A stretch of DNA of 64,000 nucleotides from Spirometra erinaceieuropaei (GCA_902702965.1 CACRXP010000434.1:1-64000), one strand, 5' to 3'; positions 20,040 to 32,260 are shown, counted from the first letter of the stretch. The notes: a model not told the origin generated them from the letters alone. Numbers and translations are program-made.

Positions 20040-22255
20040 ACATAAAGGAAATATCAAAGGCAGGATTGCGTTGTTTAGGGATGCCGATTTATTTTGAAAA
20101 GCGCAATAACCCCCAAAACGCCAGAAACGGCTCTAATTTAATAAACTTCGCTTTAAGATGTATAAAAAGTAGTCCCATACCAAAACGGAGTAAATGTGTA
20201 ATAATATAATGTCTAATAATAGTGTTTCAGTGACGTTTACTTCTGCATATTGTTTACCAATTAGTGTGATTTCATATATGACGGTTTGTCAATGCCTACA
20301 TTCTGAGTGTAAATTATAAAACAGTTTTCCAGTAATTCGTGTTATCCTTGACTCGTTTAAGTTAAATGATTGAGGTTCAACAAGAGAAACTGGATTTCGC
20401 TTGACTTCACAGATGGGAACGTCGTAGAAACAAAAGTTTTCATAAAAGGACATGCTATGAGACCGGTCGGTGCCTTGTAAATTTAAATAGAACTGATAGG
20501 TGTGATCGTAAAAAAACCATTTTGTGTTTATAAAGAAAACCTTTCTTTCGTTAAATTCATTTACACTTTTCGTTTGTTTTGGATTGCGTTGAGTTTCAGA
20601 TCGGCCTCGAAATATTGCTGAATACTTCATGATTTTCAGTGTTTTCAGCCGATCGTTCATAAAGACAGTTTCTGAATTACCTGTATGTTAAGAATGTTCA
20701 AATAGGATTAATTTTAAAGGCATTCACGGAAGTAGTAAGTGTTCGGGTGCTCCCTCGTACGAAGATGGTCGTTTGGGTCAGATGTGAAGACTCATTATAA
20801 CATCAAACTTTATTATCGAGAAAAATAGCTGTCCATAACGAAAGTCAGCAACGAATATGTCCTCAATCAGTAAGAAAACTTTCCTTTATAGGCTACCTCT
20901 TTAAGAAGTGCCTTATTACTGCACCCCGTTTACGGATCTCTGTGTACTTTGCATTTCTGCACGGTGAGGCCAAGTAAAAATTTGACACTTTTGGCCGTTT
21001 CGTTCACGTTCCTAAAAAATACTAATAATTTTTCAACCGTAAATTTGAGAACATGCCTTCCTCTATATATTGAGGCCATTTTTACTGTCTTGCTCGCTTT
21101 TAGTCTCCGTTCTTCGATTATGAAAGTACGGCAGAGCACCCATATAAATACTGACATTTTGCTGAAACTATTAATGTTTTGTTCGGTATATTTCTGAATA
21201 ATGTGTGCACAGAAACTAAACTACACGACAAGTAGTGTTTTTCATATATTCAAAACTGGAAAGAAGCATTCTGTGGTGGTGAGTTATGTGAGATCAGGGG
21301 GAATTTTCCAAACGCCAAAACTATTTCAGCCCATTTAAACGATGGAACCCCTTTCTGCGTTATTACAGCACTTTAGGGCATCGAATCGCACATATCTGCT
21401 AATTTGACATTTAGGAATTGATAAAACCTCTGGTTTATCTAAAAAAAACTTTGCATTAGCAGGTTTATTACCACGGTTACCTTCGGACATAAAAAAATTT
21501 TCAAGTTCGGTTAAATTTGTTTATTAAACCGCTCGCAGTTAAATCGCTATCCTTTCAATACAAAAGTCGCTCAGATGCGTAACCGGAGTCTGGGACGTGT
21601 ATTAGCAAAGGAAATTGCACGAATATATTCCAACGTTCATTTTCGCCAAAAAAATTTACTGATATTTTACTTGATATAATAACGTAAACACTATTTCTGC
21701 ACAAGAAAAGGACATTTCACTGAAGGATGTGGATGGGCGAACAACATGCGTAACGTTCAAGGCGTCCAGAAGTTCTCGCATCAGTTTCCGTTATCAGATT
21801 TCACGAGGTAGGCAACGTACTGTAATAAAACTTCCAATGGATAAATTTCAGATTCTGAAGCGCTGAATCGAGCGACATTAGCCGCCCCTCCTCAATATTT
21901 TGAAGAAAATTCAATGGTTCTCAAGAATTATCGAGCGATATCTCACGATTCCCACGTTAGAAGATCATTATGTATAGCTAGTTGATGAACAAAATTGAGG
22001 CAAGATATGGTTATGCAGTCGCACCTGGTGGAAACAATAATTGTTGTTTGTTAGCCTCGTGAGAAATTAACTGCGGTCTTGAAGTAGATCAGTGTATTCT
22101 AGGTCTATAGGCTCAGACCGAGGATTTTATGTATGAACATTTGAGCCGAAATCCATCAGCCGCAGTGGGTAGCCGCGTAATATATATTACATGTCGACAG
22201 GCCGCTAGTAGCATAATTTAAGGTAAAGGGATAACATACTAACAGCGGAGGTATT
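20040..22255. other. Long AT-rich stretch, no gene recognised
   Basis: Only short random ORFs (under about 125 codons) without family resemblance were seen. No promoter or RNA gene could be supported. Confidence 0.4.
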
Positions 22256-22262
22256 AGCCAAA

Positions 22263-22577
22263 AGCCCATATGCGCGTTTCTTCGATATTCTGCCGCTGCA
22301 TGCTACAGCTGCATCTCATCGGTTGGTCTCCCAGCATTGACCCTCTACCTTCTGATAGATACTCCGATTTAGAATTTTTTGAGCCTATAGACCTAGAATA
22401 TGCTGATCTATCCCAAGTTCGCAGTTCGTTTCTGAGGAAATTAAAAAGCAACAAGTTCTAAATTGGAGTATCTACCAGAAAGCAGACGGGGAATGCGGGA
22501 AGACCCACTGATGAACCGAACCATTCGCAGCTGTGTCATGCATCGGCAGAATATCGACAAAACAAGCGCGTATGGGT
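22263..22577. repeat. Inverted repeat (fold-back), family 2
   Basis: The arms (about 22263-22377 and 22459-22577) are mutual reverse complements with moderate divergence: CGATATTCTGCCG..GCATG, GGTCTCCCAGCATTGACC and GATAGATACTCC pair with their mirrors. A related, more decayed copy is at 32329-32574. Both are near TTTCTGAGGAAATTAAAAAG (22430-22449 here, 32760-32779 there). Confidence 0.65.
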
Positions 22578-22984
22578 CTTTGACTAGTGTCTGCTCTGTT
22601 AGTATGGTATCCCTTTGCCCTAAAGAACACAATACTGTTGGGGTTAGGACAAACATTTCTCAACCACACAAAGTACAACCGCAAAGTAGCTTTCCTTTGC
22701 ATACGATTATTTGACCTCGTCGTCTGTGCGCCCCCGTCCCCACCTCAAAAACTCCCATTATCACCGATCTCGTATTGCAGGTGACTGGGAATTGTTTACT
22801 TCAGGTGCGGCTACAAAACCATATATATTAAAAATTGACATTCGAAGCGTCAAGTGACCTGGCAGTAGAGCACGCTAACGACGCATATGCTGTACTGCGG
22901 TGTTGTTTCTGTCATTTTAAAACAGGCAGTACAGTGAAAGAAAACGTGCCGAGATCGTCAAACGTGAACTGGTCCGGTACCTCG

Positions 22985-23609
22985 GTTTTAAAAAAGTTTT
23001 CCAATTCCCGAATAATTTTGAACCCGCTCTACCGTTACACATGGAATCAGGGTTTCCAAACTACAAGCCGTAATTTCCCGCGTACGAAAACCCACATATT
23101 CCTCTGCGATGATAAAGGGAAACCATATAGGGCTCATAAAATTAAGCAGTAGATTTGATCAACATTGTTACCTTTACAAGCCACATTAGTAAATGAAGAG
23201 ATATGACGATTTATGAACGGCCATTTCACGGTATTTAAAAGTCCCAAAGTTAGAAATATTTTTAAAGCCAAATTATGTCCCTTCTTCGAGTATGAAATTA
23301 GAAGAAGACGTAATTGTCTACCGAATTGGCTAAAGAATGAATATTTTTATGCATGTTTTTATGAAACATAATTGGACATTTAGGTGCATCGAAAATCATT
23401 GGAAAAAACAAGCTAATTAAGTAGTCATTTTTGCACAGTGTAGTTCCTTCATGCAGCCAGAAGGAAGTTCATTCGAAAGCCGGCATCCTGAGGTAACTGA
23501 AATATTATAGATTTATATTGCAGGCTCGCTAGCTCTACAACCCTACTTTTCGAAACGAAAACGCATTTTAGATTTTTGGTTGACATTTTATCCGTAAGCC
23601 CACCTACTG
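22985..23609. mobile_element. TA-flanked fold-back element, family 1b, left arm truncated
   Basis: Matches the inner and right parts of the 49257-50235 element: AACCCGCTCTACCGTTACAC, AATTAAGCAGTAGATTTGAT, CGTAATTGTCTACCGAAT, then the right end CCGTAAGCCCACCTACTG followed by TA. The left inverted arm is missing. Confidence 0.65.
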
Positions 23610-23629
23610 TAGTGGAAAGGATAGAGATT

Positions 23630-24580
23630 CAAGGCTGTCAGGCGCTGCTAGTACGTAAAAATTTTGAGTGAATTAATGACCTTTGCAGCACGTCGCTGTA
23701 CGCCTTCTAGAATGGCTATATCCTTCCGAAGCCACTGCCGTCAAGCCTGTATCGCATAGTCTAGATACGGCTGCACGAATGTCCCATATAGCTTGTCAAA
23801 GACGTCTACATTCAAGTTATTTAACATTCCTCGTATAGCGCTCGTGAATAAAACTGCCCTCTTTGCGAATTTCGAACATTGCGCGAGACCCCTAAGTCGT
23901 TTTAAACGAATACGTCAACTTCTTTTTGCAAATTTTCGACATAATATGGTTGGTTGTCTAGAAGAGGCTGTCGTGAAAGTGCATTTATTTTTTCCCTTCC
24001 TGATACTATATGCAATGTCACACATTTCAGATGTTCAGTTTCATGCTCTATTTCTCCACGTCCTCTTGTAGCCTCTCGTTATCTTTTTCGTCTTTTATCA
24101 TCCTCCACAGTTTGAGATCCCCTGCAAATAGCTCTTTGTCGGATTTCACTTCCCTAACTAGATCATCTGCATAGATGATGAGTGGGAGTGGTCCAAACAC
24201 TGACCCTTGTGAGACTTCACTTGTAGCAGGCACTCATTCTGAGCAGTAGCCACCCGAAGTACCATTTTGCCAAGACCGTTTAAGAAATCTTGAATCCAGT
24301 CCAGGAGATATCCCCCTATCCCTACTTTTGACAACTTTGAATTATGTGCTTATGTGAAACGCAATCAAACGGCTTGATGAAGTCAAAGTAAATGACATCT
24401 ACTAGATGTGCTTCATCCACGGCCTCTGACCAAAGTTCGAGTGCCGTAATCAGGTTTGTGAGGCAGGACCTCCTTTCACAGAAGCCATGTTGAACTGAGA
24501 GCATGTGATAGGGCAATGTGTCGAGCGATGTAATCAATTTTTTAATCATGCTCTCCATCGGCTTGCAGCAAATACATGTC
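23630..24580 (-). mobile_element. CR1/jockey-like LINE fragment: RT palm and thumb, degraded
   Basis: Minus-strand pieces from high to low coordinate: KPMESMIKKLITSLDTLPYH, CLTNLITALELWSEAVDEAH, VDVIYFDFIKPFDCVSHKHI (24570-24322), the catalytic region VSQGSVFGPLPLIIYADDLV (about 24215-24155), FAGDLKLWRMIKDE, then the post-RT segment LEGVQRRAAKVINSLKIF near 23720-23665. Frameshifts separate the pieces. The LINE points away from the adjacent peptide block and has a mirror-image partner at 56700-57178. Confidence 0.75.
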
Positions 24581-24596
24581 AGATATTCCGGTAAGT

Positions 24597-25245
24597 TGTT
24601 GGGGAGATATAACCCTTATCCCCCTCTATGAGTGGTTACGACGTTGCAGGCGGAAACTGGAAAGACCTAGCAAGTGGCAATTGGCTGGATCAACAATGCA
24701 AGTGCCCTCCCCCGAGCAATCAGTCTATGAATCCCACCTGGCGGCCGTTAAGCCAAGCGATGTTCCACCCCGACTGTACCCCCTAAGTTGCATTAAACAC
24801 GGTCGATTATACTTTCCACTCTGCGAGAAATTACAATATTCCATCCACAGGTAAGGACACGCTTCTAGTATGGTGAATAGTCGTCAAAATCGTAAACAGA
24901 CCAATTTGAAGTAGACTACATTTTTGTTGAAGTGTATCCCTCCACTTTGACGAGCTTGTTTAGATCAGCTGAGTTGTCCTCAGTGGTGTAACTTGTGATT
25001 GACTCGTTAGCAATTTGTGTTTGAGTCCAAATAAGTTGTCAGATGTTGGGTGCGGTCAGCCCCGAGTTTGTTTACTTGATTGCTTGTCTAACCAGAGGTA
25101 AGAAAACGAGTCCTGTTTGCGGACTCCCTACAGGCGCCAACAGTAGCGCATTTTTTTCAAGCATTATGCGTTGGTTAAGCTTACTGTTCCCTCGTGCCAG
25201 GTACTTACGCCTTTTCATAAAATATAAGGAAGTGAGTAATTGAGC
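24597..25245 (+). repeat. Orphan HCW 5'-flank block (subfamily B) without its gene
   Basis: Matches in reverse complement the upstream region of the 56057(-) peptide gene over its length (56170-56690). Shared landmarks are ACCCTTATCCCCCTCTATG, CACGGTCGATTATACTTTCC and AACAGACCAATTTGAAGTAG. It includes the TTGTTTACTTGATTGCTTG..AGGTAAGAAAACG motif at 25069-25107. No peptide core follows; a TATA-like CATAAAATATAAGG lies near 25217. This looks like a control region left behind when duplication or deletion removed the gene. Confidence 0.65.
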
Positions 25246-25589
25246 TTAAACTGTGCGAGAGTCTGCTTTTTATTTGGTTGTTTTACCTAGAGTTTTATTC
25301 CGACGGGTAGCAGCATTCCAGCGTTCAGCCGGAAGTCCCGAAGCGGAATGTCCGTATTTGTTCCTGCAGCAACCGACAGCAATGATTAGACGAGCACAAA
25401 CCCTGTAATCAAGTGCAGAAGTCAGAAATAAAACCAAACACTGAACCTTAGTCATAATATCAATTACTGGATGTAGTACGTAGCCCTAAATCTTAAACTA
25501 CAAATGACTCTGACTCAAACTCCATTCCAACAAAAGCACGTGCTGATTTTAGGGGTCTGAAATTACGGCGAATGCTTCTGTGCCAGTGA

Positions 25590-26197
25590 TCGCGTCTCTT
25601 GCCCCCAACTACCGCAGTCAGTACCATTGAGGGCTACACAGCAACCACGCCCTATGCGTTGACCCGGCTGGCATGCATATGTACGTTCCTTGCTCATGCC
25701 CTTCAGCCGGGTGGTGTTTCCATCCGATGGTTCAGTCTAAGTTACATTAAACGCAGTAAATTATACTTTGAAGCCTGCGAGAAATTGTTATACTCGATCC
25801 AGAGATGACGAAGAGCTGCTTGTATAGCGAATAGTCAGTAAAATCGTACGGAACCCAATTGGAAATAAAAAGCTTTTTTTGTTGAAGTTCGTCGCTTCGC
25901 ATCGGCAATCTTTTTAGTTCAGCGGCCCTATCTTCAGTCGTGTGACATGCGTTCGAATTGTTTGCAACTTCGTGCTTGATGCCAACTAAAGTTGTCAAAT
26001 GCTGGTGCGGTCAGCCCGTATTTGTTTACTTGATTGTTTGTGTAGGCAGAAGTAACAAAAGAATTCCCTTTTCCAGGGAACGATATCTGCGCGCGTTAAT
26101 CAATGTTACCGAAATGCAATCAGTGAGTGGGTATAAAAGGGAAAGCAGATTAGATGGCTGCATCGTCAAACCAAACAGGACATCACAAGCGATCACA
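25590..26197 (+). promoter_or_regulatory. 5' flank and promoter of HCW copy 26198 (subfamily B)
   Basis: Homologous to the orphan block at 24.6-25.2 kb and to 56058-56560 inverted. Near the gene: TTGTTTACTTGATTGTTTG and AGAAGTAACAAAAG (26022-26061), then TATAAAAG at 26132-26139, 66 bp before the ATG. The 5' leader (ATCGTCAAACCAAACAGG..) is also conserved with the 56-kb copy. Confidence 0.7.
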
Positions 26198-26461
26198 ATG
26201 AAAACATTCCTAACAATTTTGCTTCTCGCCGTGCTGGTGCAGATGACCCTGGCGAAGACTGCGAGGAAGGCGGAACCAGAGGAGGATCTGTCGCAGGGGG
26301 AGGTCAGTGCGAAAGAGGACGAGGGTGCAGTGTCTCCAGCCTGCGGCGGCGGTTGGTGGGGTGGCTGTGGCTGCCATCACCACCACGGATGCTGTTGGCG
26401 TCGCTGCTGCCACCATCACCACCACTGTTGCCACCATCATGGTTGGGGTTGGGGTTGGTAA
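26198..26461 (+). CDS. HCW secreted His/Cys/Trp-rich peptide, subfamily B, 87 aa
   Basis: The open frame extends further upstream, but the start is placed at 26198 because MK-hydrophobic is the conserved family start, the TATA spacing fits, and upstream translation lies in conserved leader. Signal peptide MKTFLTILLLAVLVQMTLA; acidic segment (KTARKAEPEEDLSQGEVSAK..); core CGGGWWGGCGC-H4-GCCWRRCC-H5-CC-H3-GWGWGW. The core is almost identical to subfamily A while the signal and acidic parts differ. An AATAAA signal lies near 26491. Function unknown; secretion is well supported. Confidence 0.9.
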   Translation: MKTFLTILLLAVLVQMTLAKTARKAEPEEDLSQGEVSAKEDEGAVSPACGGGWWGGCGCHHHHGCCWRRCCHHHHHCCHHHGWGWGW

Positions 26462-26907
26462 ACACGCATAATATGCCATTTCCTGCTGACCAATAAACAT
26501 ATTGCCGCTTATTTTTGTCTTGTCTTTTCAATTGCTTAAACCGAGGACCAACCCCTGAAACCAGCGAACTGATTACTTTTGAACGGCAACTCATGGGGTC
26601 GAAAACCCTGACTTCCCATTAGCAGTACTCTGAATTTAATGAGCGAAAAGAATCTGACGTATTTAAGATTTGTTTGTGGGCTTAAACATTTATTAAACCG
26701 AGGTGATGGCGTAGGAAAGCCGAGGTATGGGAATCACGCGAGCACAGCTGTGGAACATTTTACTGTTTTGCCGACTGTTTGTCTACTTGAACTCACCATA
26801 GAATGTCAACCAGAGTTTCCGAGGCGCACATTTCAATTGCGTATAAAAAGTGCAACCTTTTTGGTAGTCCCAGTTTCAGCCTCTGCGCGATATCACAAGG
26901 CCTCACA

Positions 26908-27160
26908 ATATAATTTATCCTGGCAGTTTTGTTTCTGAGAGTCCTGGCGCAGATCACCTTGCTGGATGAGTTTCCCAAGGAGGAGTCAGATGAGTAGGAG
27001 GAGGAGGAGGGGGAGGAGTTCTAGGCGATGGAGAAGTATCGCTGAAAGGCAGCTCATGGATGGGTCAGTGCGAAGGAGGATGTTGGGGTTTCCCCAGACC
27101 GTGATTGTGACTGCTACCATCACAGGCCTTGCTGGCACTGCCGTGACTGCTTGACCCTCG
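26908..27160 (+). pseudogene. HCW peptide relic, subfamily D (start lost, stops)
   Basis: A TATA box (TATAAAAAG, 26842) lies 66 bp before the expected start, but the start triplet is ATA (26908-26910) instead of ATG. A signal-peptide-like stretch (ILAVLFLRVLAQITLL) is followed by an acidic segment with stops. Then VSAKEDVGVSPDRDCDCYHH and RPCWHCRDC keep the Cys/His/Trp order in open frame to about 27150. The 5' flank (26640-26907) matches that of the dead copy at 57330(-). Confidence 0.75.
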
Positions 27161-27204
27161 TGCTGTGTTGGTCTGCAGGTCAGATCGTAAGAATAACTTT
27201 CCAA

Positions 27205-27425
27205 TATAAGCGAAGAGACGAGTCCCAGAAACCAGTCTTGAAGAAGTAGACACGATCGCTGGGACAAGAGCTTTATATACCTGACGTTTCGCATTCCTGC
27301 TCGAACCCATCCTAAGAGACAAGGCGGATACGGATCTGCCTTGTCTCTGATGATGGGCTCGAGCAGGAATACGAAACTTCAGGCTAATAAAGCTCTTGTC
27401 CCAGCCATCGTCTTTCCTTCTTCAA
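27205..27425. mobile_element. Head-to-head pair of Penelope terminal segments
   Basis: The minus-orientation copy (27205-27325) has a broken core (CTTAGGA). The plus copy at 27343-27384 has GTCT-CTGATGA and GAAAC followed by TTC-AGGC. The two are separated by under 20 bp and continue with CTAATAAAGCTCTTGTCCC. No coding part is present. This could be a tip-to-tip junction of two Penelope copies or a non-autonomous fold-back derivative. Confidence 0.6.
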
Positions 27426-27429
27426 TAGG

Positions 27430-28035
27430 AATGACTATTTTTAACAACCGAAGGCCGTAGGATTGTACCGCTCTATAAGGGACCCTATATACGCACGCAA
27501 TGGGTAATTCAAAACCTCTTATCTCTGGAGAATTGAATGTGGTGAAGCATTAGCTGCCCCTGACGGTTAAAAATAACCGATGGTTTTACGCTCTCACTAC
27601 AACCTGGTCAACGGCCTTTCAAATGTAGACATATGTTATGCCTTTGGGGGTCACGGCGGCACAGATGACTGTTTCAGTTACAAGAGACAGGTCAGAGGAA
27701 GAGACTGACTAGCGAACAGAGGTCATTTTACGCGACTGCAGAACCAGCCATACGCTTTAGGTCATACTTATCCTCGTCCAATTCCACGCGTTCCGACGTC
27801 AGGTTTCATGCCGGTGACGCTCAGGTGGCGTCACACTCCGACTGACCCAGGTCCTGGTCATCTCGGTCGATACCGAGGAAGGCGTAGTAGACTAGTCTTG
27901 TAACAAGACTGGCGGCTTCATTTCACAACATTGTTGGCGTAGCAACAGGAATTTGAGGCTTTTCAGGACAACTTAACCTTTCACACACAAGTTATCAAAT
28001 TTTTTATTGGTACTACTAGGGCTTCGCCACATACT
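27430..28035. other. Intergenic stretch, no gene recognised
   Basis: No supported ORF, RNA or known repeat. Confidence 0.35.
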
Positions 28036-28039
28036 TGAG

Positions 28040-28784
28040 ACCAAAACATTCAGAAGACGATTACTGGAACAAGAAATTTATTGGCCTGACGCTTCGGATT
28101 CTCACTCAAGCTCAGCACCAGACAAGGGCAATAGTGGCACAAAGAGTGCGTTATTTATAGCACGTGACTGCCGTGGGACCACATGCGTCCTGTGATTAAC
28201 AGCTCTTGCAATCACCGCTGGGGCCGTAATTGATATTATGGTGGCTTGTCTGTCCGCGTCCGAGTCGTTAATCGATGCGATTTCGTCATCCGTATTGGAT
28301 TGCTCGGCAAATTGGCTCTGTCTCTGGGATTATTGCTCGCCCGCGGCCTCCACACGTGACTAATTCCCCTGCCCAGGGAAAATCTCAGTATAGAATACGG
28401 TAACGGGAAGTTATTGCGCTTGTTGATGGATTGCGGGTCTGAGAACCATGACTCGAGCAGCTTGCAGCTCACGCGGTTTTCACCCCTTGTGAGGATTTCG
28501 GCCTCTTGTAACTTTGAAATATGGCTGGGTCCCGTCGAATGAGCCGTCACCTGAGAGCTAGCGTCTCCCTGCCTCACTGCTGCTGCGTTTTCGGCAACTA
28601 GCGTCCGCAGTAATCTCCCGGTTTTTCCGACGTAGCCGCTTTGTCCGCAACTGCACCGAATCCGGTTGATGACTCCTGACGTTTCCTGTCGTGGCAGTGG
28701 GACTTTTGGTCTCATGACTTGGCGTCCTCGATCAGCAATCAAAGTAGGTGTCCATCGACTTCGCCAGCGGACATTTTCAGTCAT
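28040..28784 (-). mobile_element. Penelope-like element C-terminal region with GIY-YIG nuclease
   Basis: Open minus-strand frame 28784-28236. It contains RPKVPLPRQETSGVINRI, CSCGQSGYVGKTGRLLRT (the GIY-YIG core, with GVI and GYVG for the two signature triplets), SSQVTAHSTGPSHISKLQEA, and NRVSCKLLESWFSDPQSINK. GIY-YIG nucleases nick target DNA for Penelope insertion. The RT part is absent, so it is 5' truncated. A decayed terminal motif (..GAATCCGAAGCGTCAGGCC, minus strand, about 28115-28080) follows. Confidence 0.82.
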
Positions 28785-28899
28785 TCAGAAGCCATCAACT
28801 GGGCAATCGGCTATTAACTTAGGTGAGATAACTACCATATTCTAGGCAATATTCGGAACACCTTCAGGGTCTCTGGTGGCATTTATTGATTTTACCAAT

Positions 28900-30610
28900 G
28901 ATGTGGGTTTTTGTTGCGCGCGCGCGCCACATGCACAACCTGACGCCCTAAAAAACAAGCACTAGGATTTCACACAACGGGGCTTAAACGGAGTACCTCT
29001 CACGTGCGTGAGAGTGCCGTCGAAGAAGCTGTTTCAGCCCGGCTCGCTGCCCACCAGTTCGCCACTGCACACAAACCCACACACAATTGGACGCACTGAG
29101 TGGATTGAGTTGGTGCGTCAGTCAGCAGCCTTCTAAGCCACGACGCCTGACGTGCCGTGATAGTCTCAGACTCGAATCCCACATGCAGTTGGGGATCCGC
29201 ATGGAGACGAAGTCAAGACGCACACTTTCAATTTGCGCAGGAGTTGGCATTTGGGTGCTTGTGGTGGGGTATGTTGATGCGCGATGAGATGTTGGTGAGG
29301 GAGGATTTGATTGAGCCGGCGGTTGTCCATCGCAGGTTTTCGTGGACGCGCATGTTGCCGAAATGGCCTATGCGGTGCATGAATGTCAAGTGCAATTTGG
29401 ACATTGGAGGTGGATGCCGCGAGTGTAGGTCTTTGCTGCAGGCGCTGGTTCGTCAGTCTGTGTGTGATTCGATTCGCTTGTGACCGGCCAGGCCGATGTG
29501 TGAATTGAGTGTGCGGGGACAATGTGGACATGAAAATTCGGCGGTGTCGGTATCAGCTACGGTGGTGGTGGTNNNNNNNNNNNNNNNNNNNNNNNNNNNN
29601 NNNNNNNNNNNNNNNNNNNNNNNNNNNNNNNNNNNNNNNNNNNNNNNNNNNNNNNNNNNNNNGGTGGTGGTGGACTGGCTGGACGATGGGATGTGAGTAG
29701 GGCTGAGCGTGGTGGGTGTGATAGAGTTGGTGGCGGTGGGCGCGCAGGGCGGCGGAGTGAGGGCGGGCATGGTAGGTGTGTTCGATGTGTTAGGTGTGTC
29801 GAGATTGCGGCCAATTCCGATTTCCTATATGTGCATGTGGTTGAATAGGTCCATGCGGTGCATGAATGTGCGAAGGCAGTGTAGGCAGTGGAGGTAAGTG
29901 CGGCGAATGCAGGTTGGTGCTCCAGGCACCGGCTCGCCAGTCTCTGTGCGATGGATTGGCAAGGGGCTGACCAGGTTGACGTGTGAGGTGAGGGGGCAGT
30001 CACCATGAGGACAGGCATAGACCAGGTCCTCAGCAATGGTGTCAACGGTGGTGATGTTTGTGTTTGTTGGGGTGTCAGGATTGTGTGTAATGTTGATGTG
30101 CATGGCAGACGCCACAACGGCAGACTTTGAGGTAGTGGGGAAGGAAAAGGGGGAGGAGAAGGAGGAGGGTGATGGATGGCAGTGGCGGTTCTGGAGGGCA
30201 GTCAGAATTAGTTGATGGCATAGGAGGCGAGGGAGACGTGGGCGGAGAGACGATGGTTGGTGCATTCCGAGTGCTGCACTTAGTCTAAAGGTGTCGAACA
30301 AGTCCAGTTGGCGCCCGAAATGTTCGCTGACACTGTGGAAACGTTAGAGACGGTTGGGTGTTGATGTTGCGAGGTGGACGCAGTTGAGATTTTCGTAATT
30401 CTTGTTTTGCTTTCGCGGCGCCGATGCGCTTAGCCTCCGCCTGTCTTCATCATGTCGGTCGGTCGCTTCAGACAGGTCTTCAGACTGATTCAGCCTCCTT
30501 GGTGGCCTCGGCTTGCAATTCAGCCTATTGTTTACGGACAGGTAGTAAAGGTCATTCTCTCGAATGCGTTGCTTTGGTCTGGGAAACTTGCCATTGCCGC
30601 ACATCAAAGT
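28900..30610 (-). mobile_element. Degraded RT/zinc-finger retroelement, third copy
   Basis: Minus-strand pieces: RLNQSEDLSEATDRHDEDRR (30607-30344), a decayed finger pair with the fixed linker [20 protein letters not shown] and LHCLHCLRTFMHRMDLFNH (about 30040-29825), and FSCPHCPRTLNSHIGLAGHK after the N gap. The 3' tail near 29110-29220 matches 2390-2480. Frames are broken many times. A gap of unknown sequence lies inside the array. Confidence 0.75.
29573..29662. other. Assembly gap (90 N)
   Basis: Ninety Ns flanked on both sides by GGTGGTGGT, so an unresolved (GGT)n / (ACC)n run within the zinc-finger spacer is likely. The true length is unknown. Confidence 0.95.
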
Positions 30611-30614
30611 CTGG

Positions 30615-32260
30615 ACATGCTGTGTCGGACCAAGGGGGAGGTCAAAATATGTCTAGCCCATCGCATCATAAACACACATATGTTATTTTGGGGGCTGGAG
30701 CCATCGCGGTTAACGCGCACCTCAAGCACCCTCCCAAATAAGGCAACACAGAGACCAAGAGCCCGCTTGCCACAAGGAGCCGTGTAATGTTCCTCTCGAT
30801 GTTTCCCTGCAATAGGGGATGACAATTGTCCTTCACCTGTTTGACTCCCAACCGTCGTCCCCTGTACATTAACCGTCACCTCACGTCCCATGAATAGGTA
30901 CTTTTCGCGGTCCCCTGCTCCATCGACGCCGCTAGTTCATCTGCCCACTACGGTCCAACAAAATCAAGAGGGTGTTTAGTGGAAAACCCACCTCCACCTA
31001 GGTCGTCTGCCCCACAATTCTTGTCATTTCTCAGCAAAATTTAGCCCCTATTCAGACACGAGAATTTTATCCATCGACGAGTATGTGGTTCTTCCACACA
31101 CACTCCAGGTTTGAAGTCTTACGTCTTCATAACTGTGGGCATTGGTGGGCTGGACAACTGCTCGCGTTATGTTTCATCCTCTTAAAGAAGGGTAGCTGAG
31201 TCTCTTTTGGTTGTTTTCTGGTGGCTCCTCTGCACCCTCCCCACTGCGGTTGTTTAAGTGAAATCTGGCCGGAACAATGATGCCAGGCTGGTCATAAGAC
31301 CTGGTCGCAACAGCCCTTTCAAAAGGTCCAAATCAGTTAAAATGTCTGAGAGACAGTCATGAAACTATGAAGATAGTCTGGAACGTCAGGTTCAATTAAG
31401 CACTATGCGATATTAACAATCTCCTGCAATTCTTCTTCACGGCTTTGACTCAACCGTGGTAATGTCAGGCAGTAACTGACTCAATTTTTGTCGATCGCCT
31501 CGGGAGGATTTCTCTCTCCAGAGAAACCGCGCAACGTTTGGATTCTCGTGACTGCCACTTTAATATCGTCGGACATCGCAACTTCACCTTGTGCTGCCTG
31601 TTGTTTGAAATAGAAACTTGAAAAGCAGAAGCAGTTGGCACACGCCTTGGGGACGTCCATTAATCTCCTTTCCTCATGCGATCAATTCTCTCCTGTCCGT
31701 TATTCAACATTTTCAAAAATTTTGAGTAGGCTCAGTCAGCAGACTTTCTACCGCTGCCGAAGTTTTCTACGACTCCGCAAGAAAGTGCTTTCGAATTTGA
31801 TCTGACTCTCCTCCAGCACTGCAATGTTCTTTGCTGGTGGAAATTCTATTTGAACTAGCCCTAATCTCGCTGACTAATTCTGGGCGACATGAAGCCCACA
31901 ATTCCGGGATTGGCTGCAACGCGGATGACTTCGGGAAATCATGGCCTCATTGTATTCAGCACATAGATATGTGAACATTTCTGAACACAAGGGGAATTTT
32001 CGACCGTCGTACTGACGTATCAGTCAAAAGCCAGGGCAGTTTCACGACTTCATAGATCTATCCTGCAAATTCAGTGAACGAGAAGACAGATTATGGCTGA
32101 AGTAGAAACTCTCTTGATTGGAAAATGCAAATGAGCGATTATACACATTCACTGGTTCCATCCCTAACCTCAACCGTGGTCGTGATCATGACGGCTGTCT
32201 GAGGTGGACATAGTGTAAAGCACAGGCTGAACAAAAAAGTGGTGAAAGTGATCTGTCCAC
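30615..32260. other. Intergenic stretch, no gene recognised
   Basis: Short ORFs at 30604-30891 show no family resemblance. Nothing else is supported. Confidence 0.4.
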
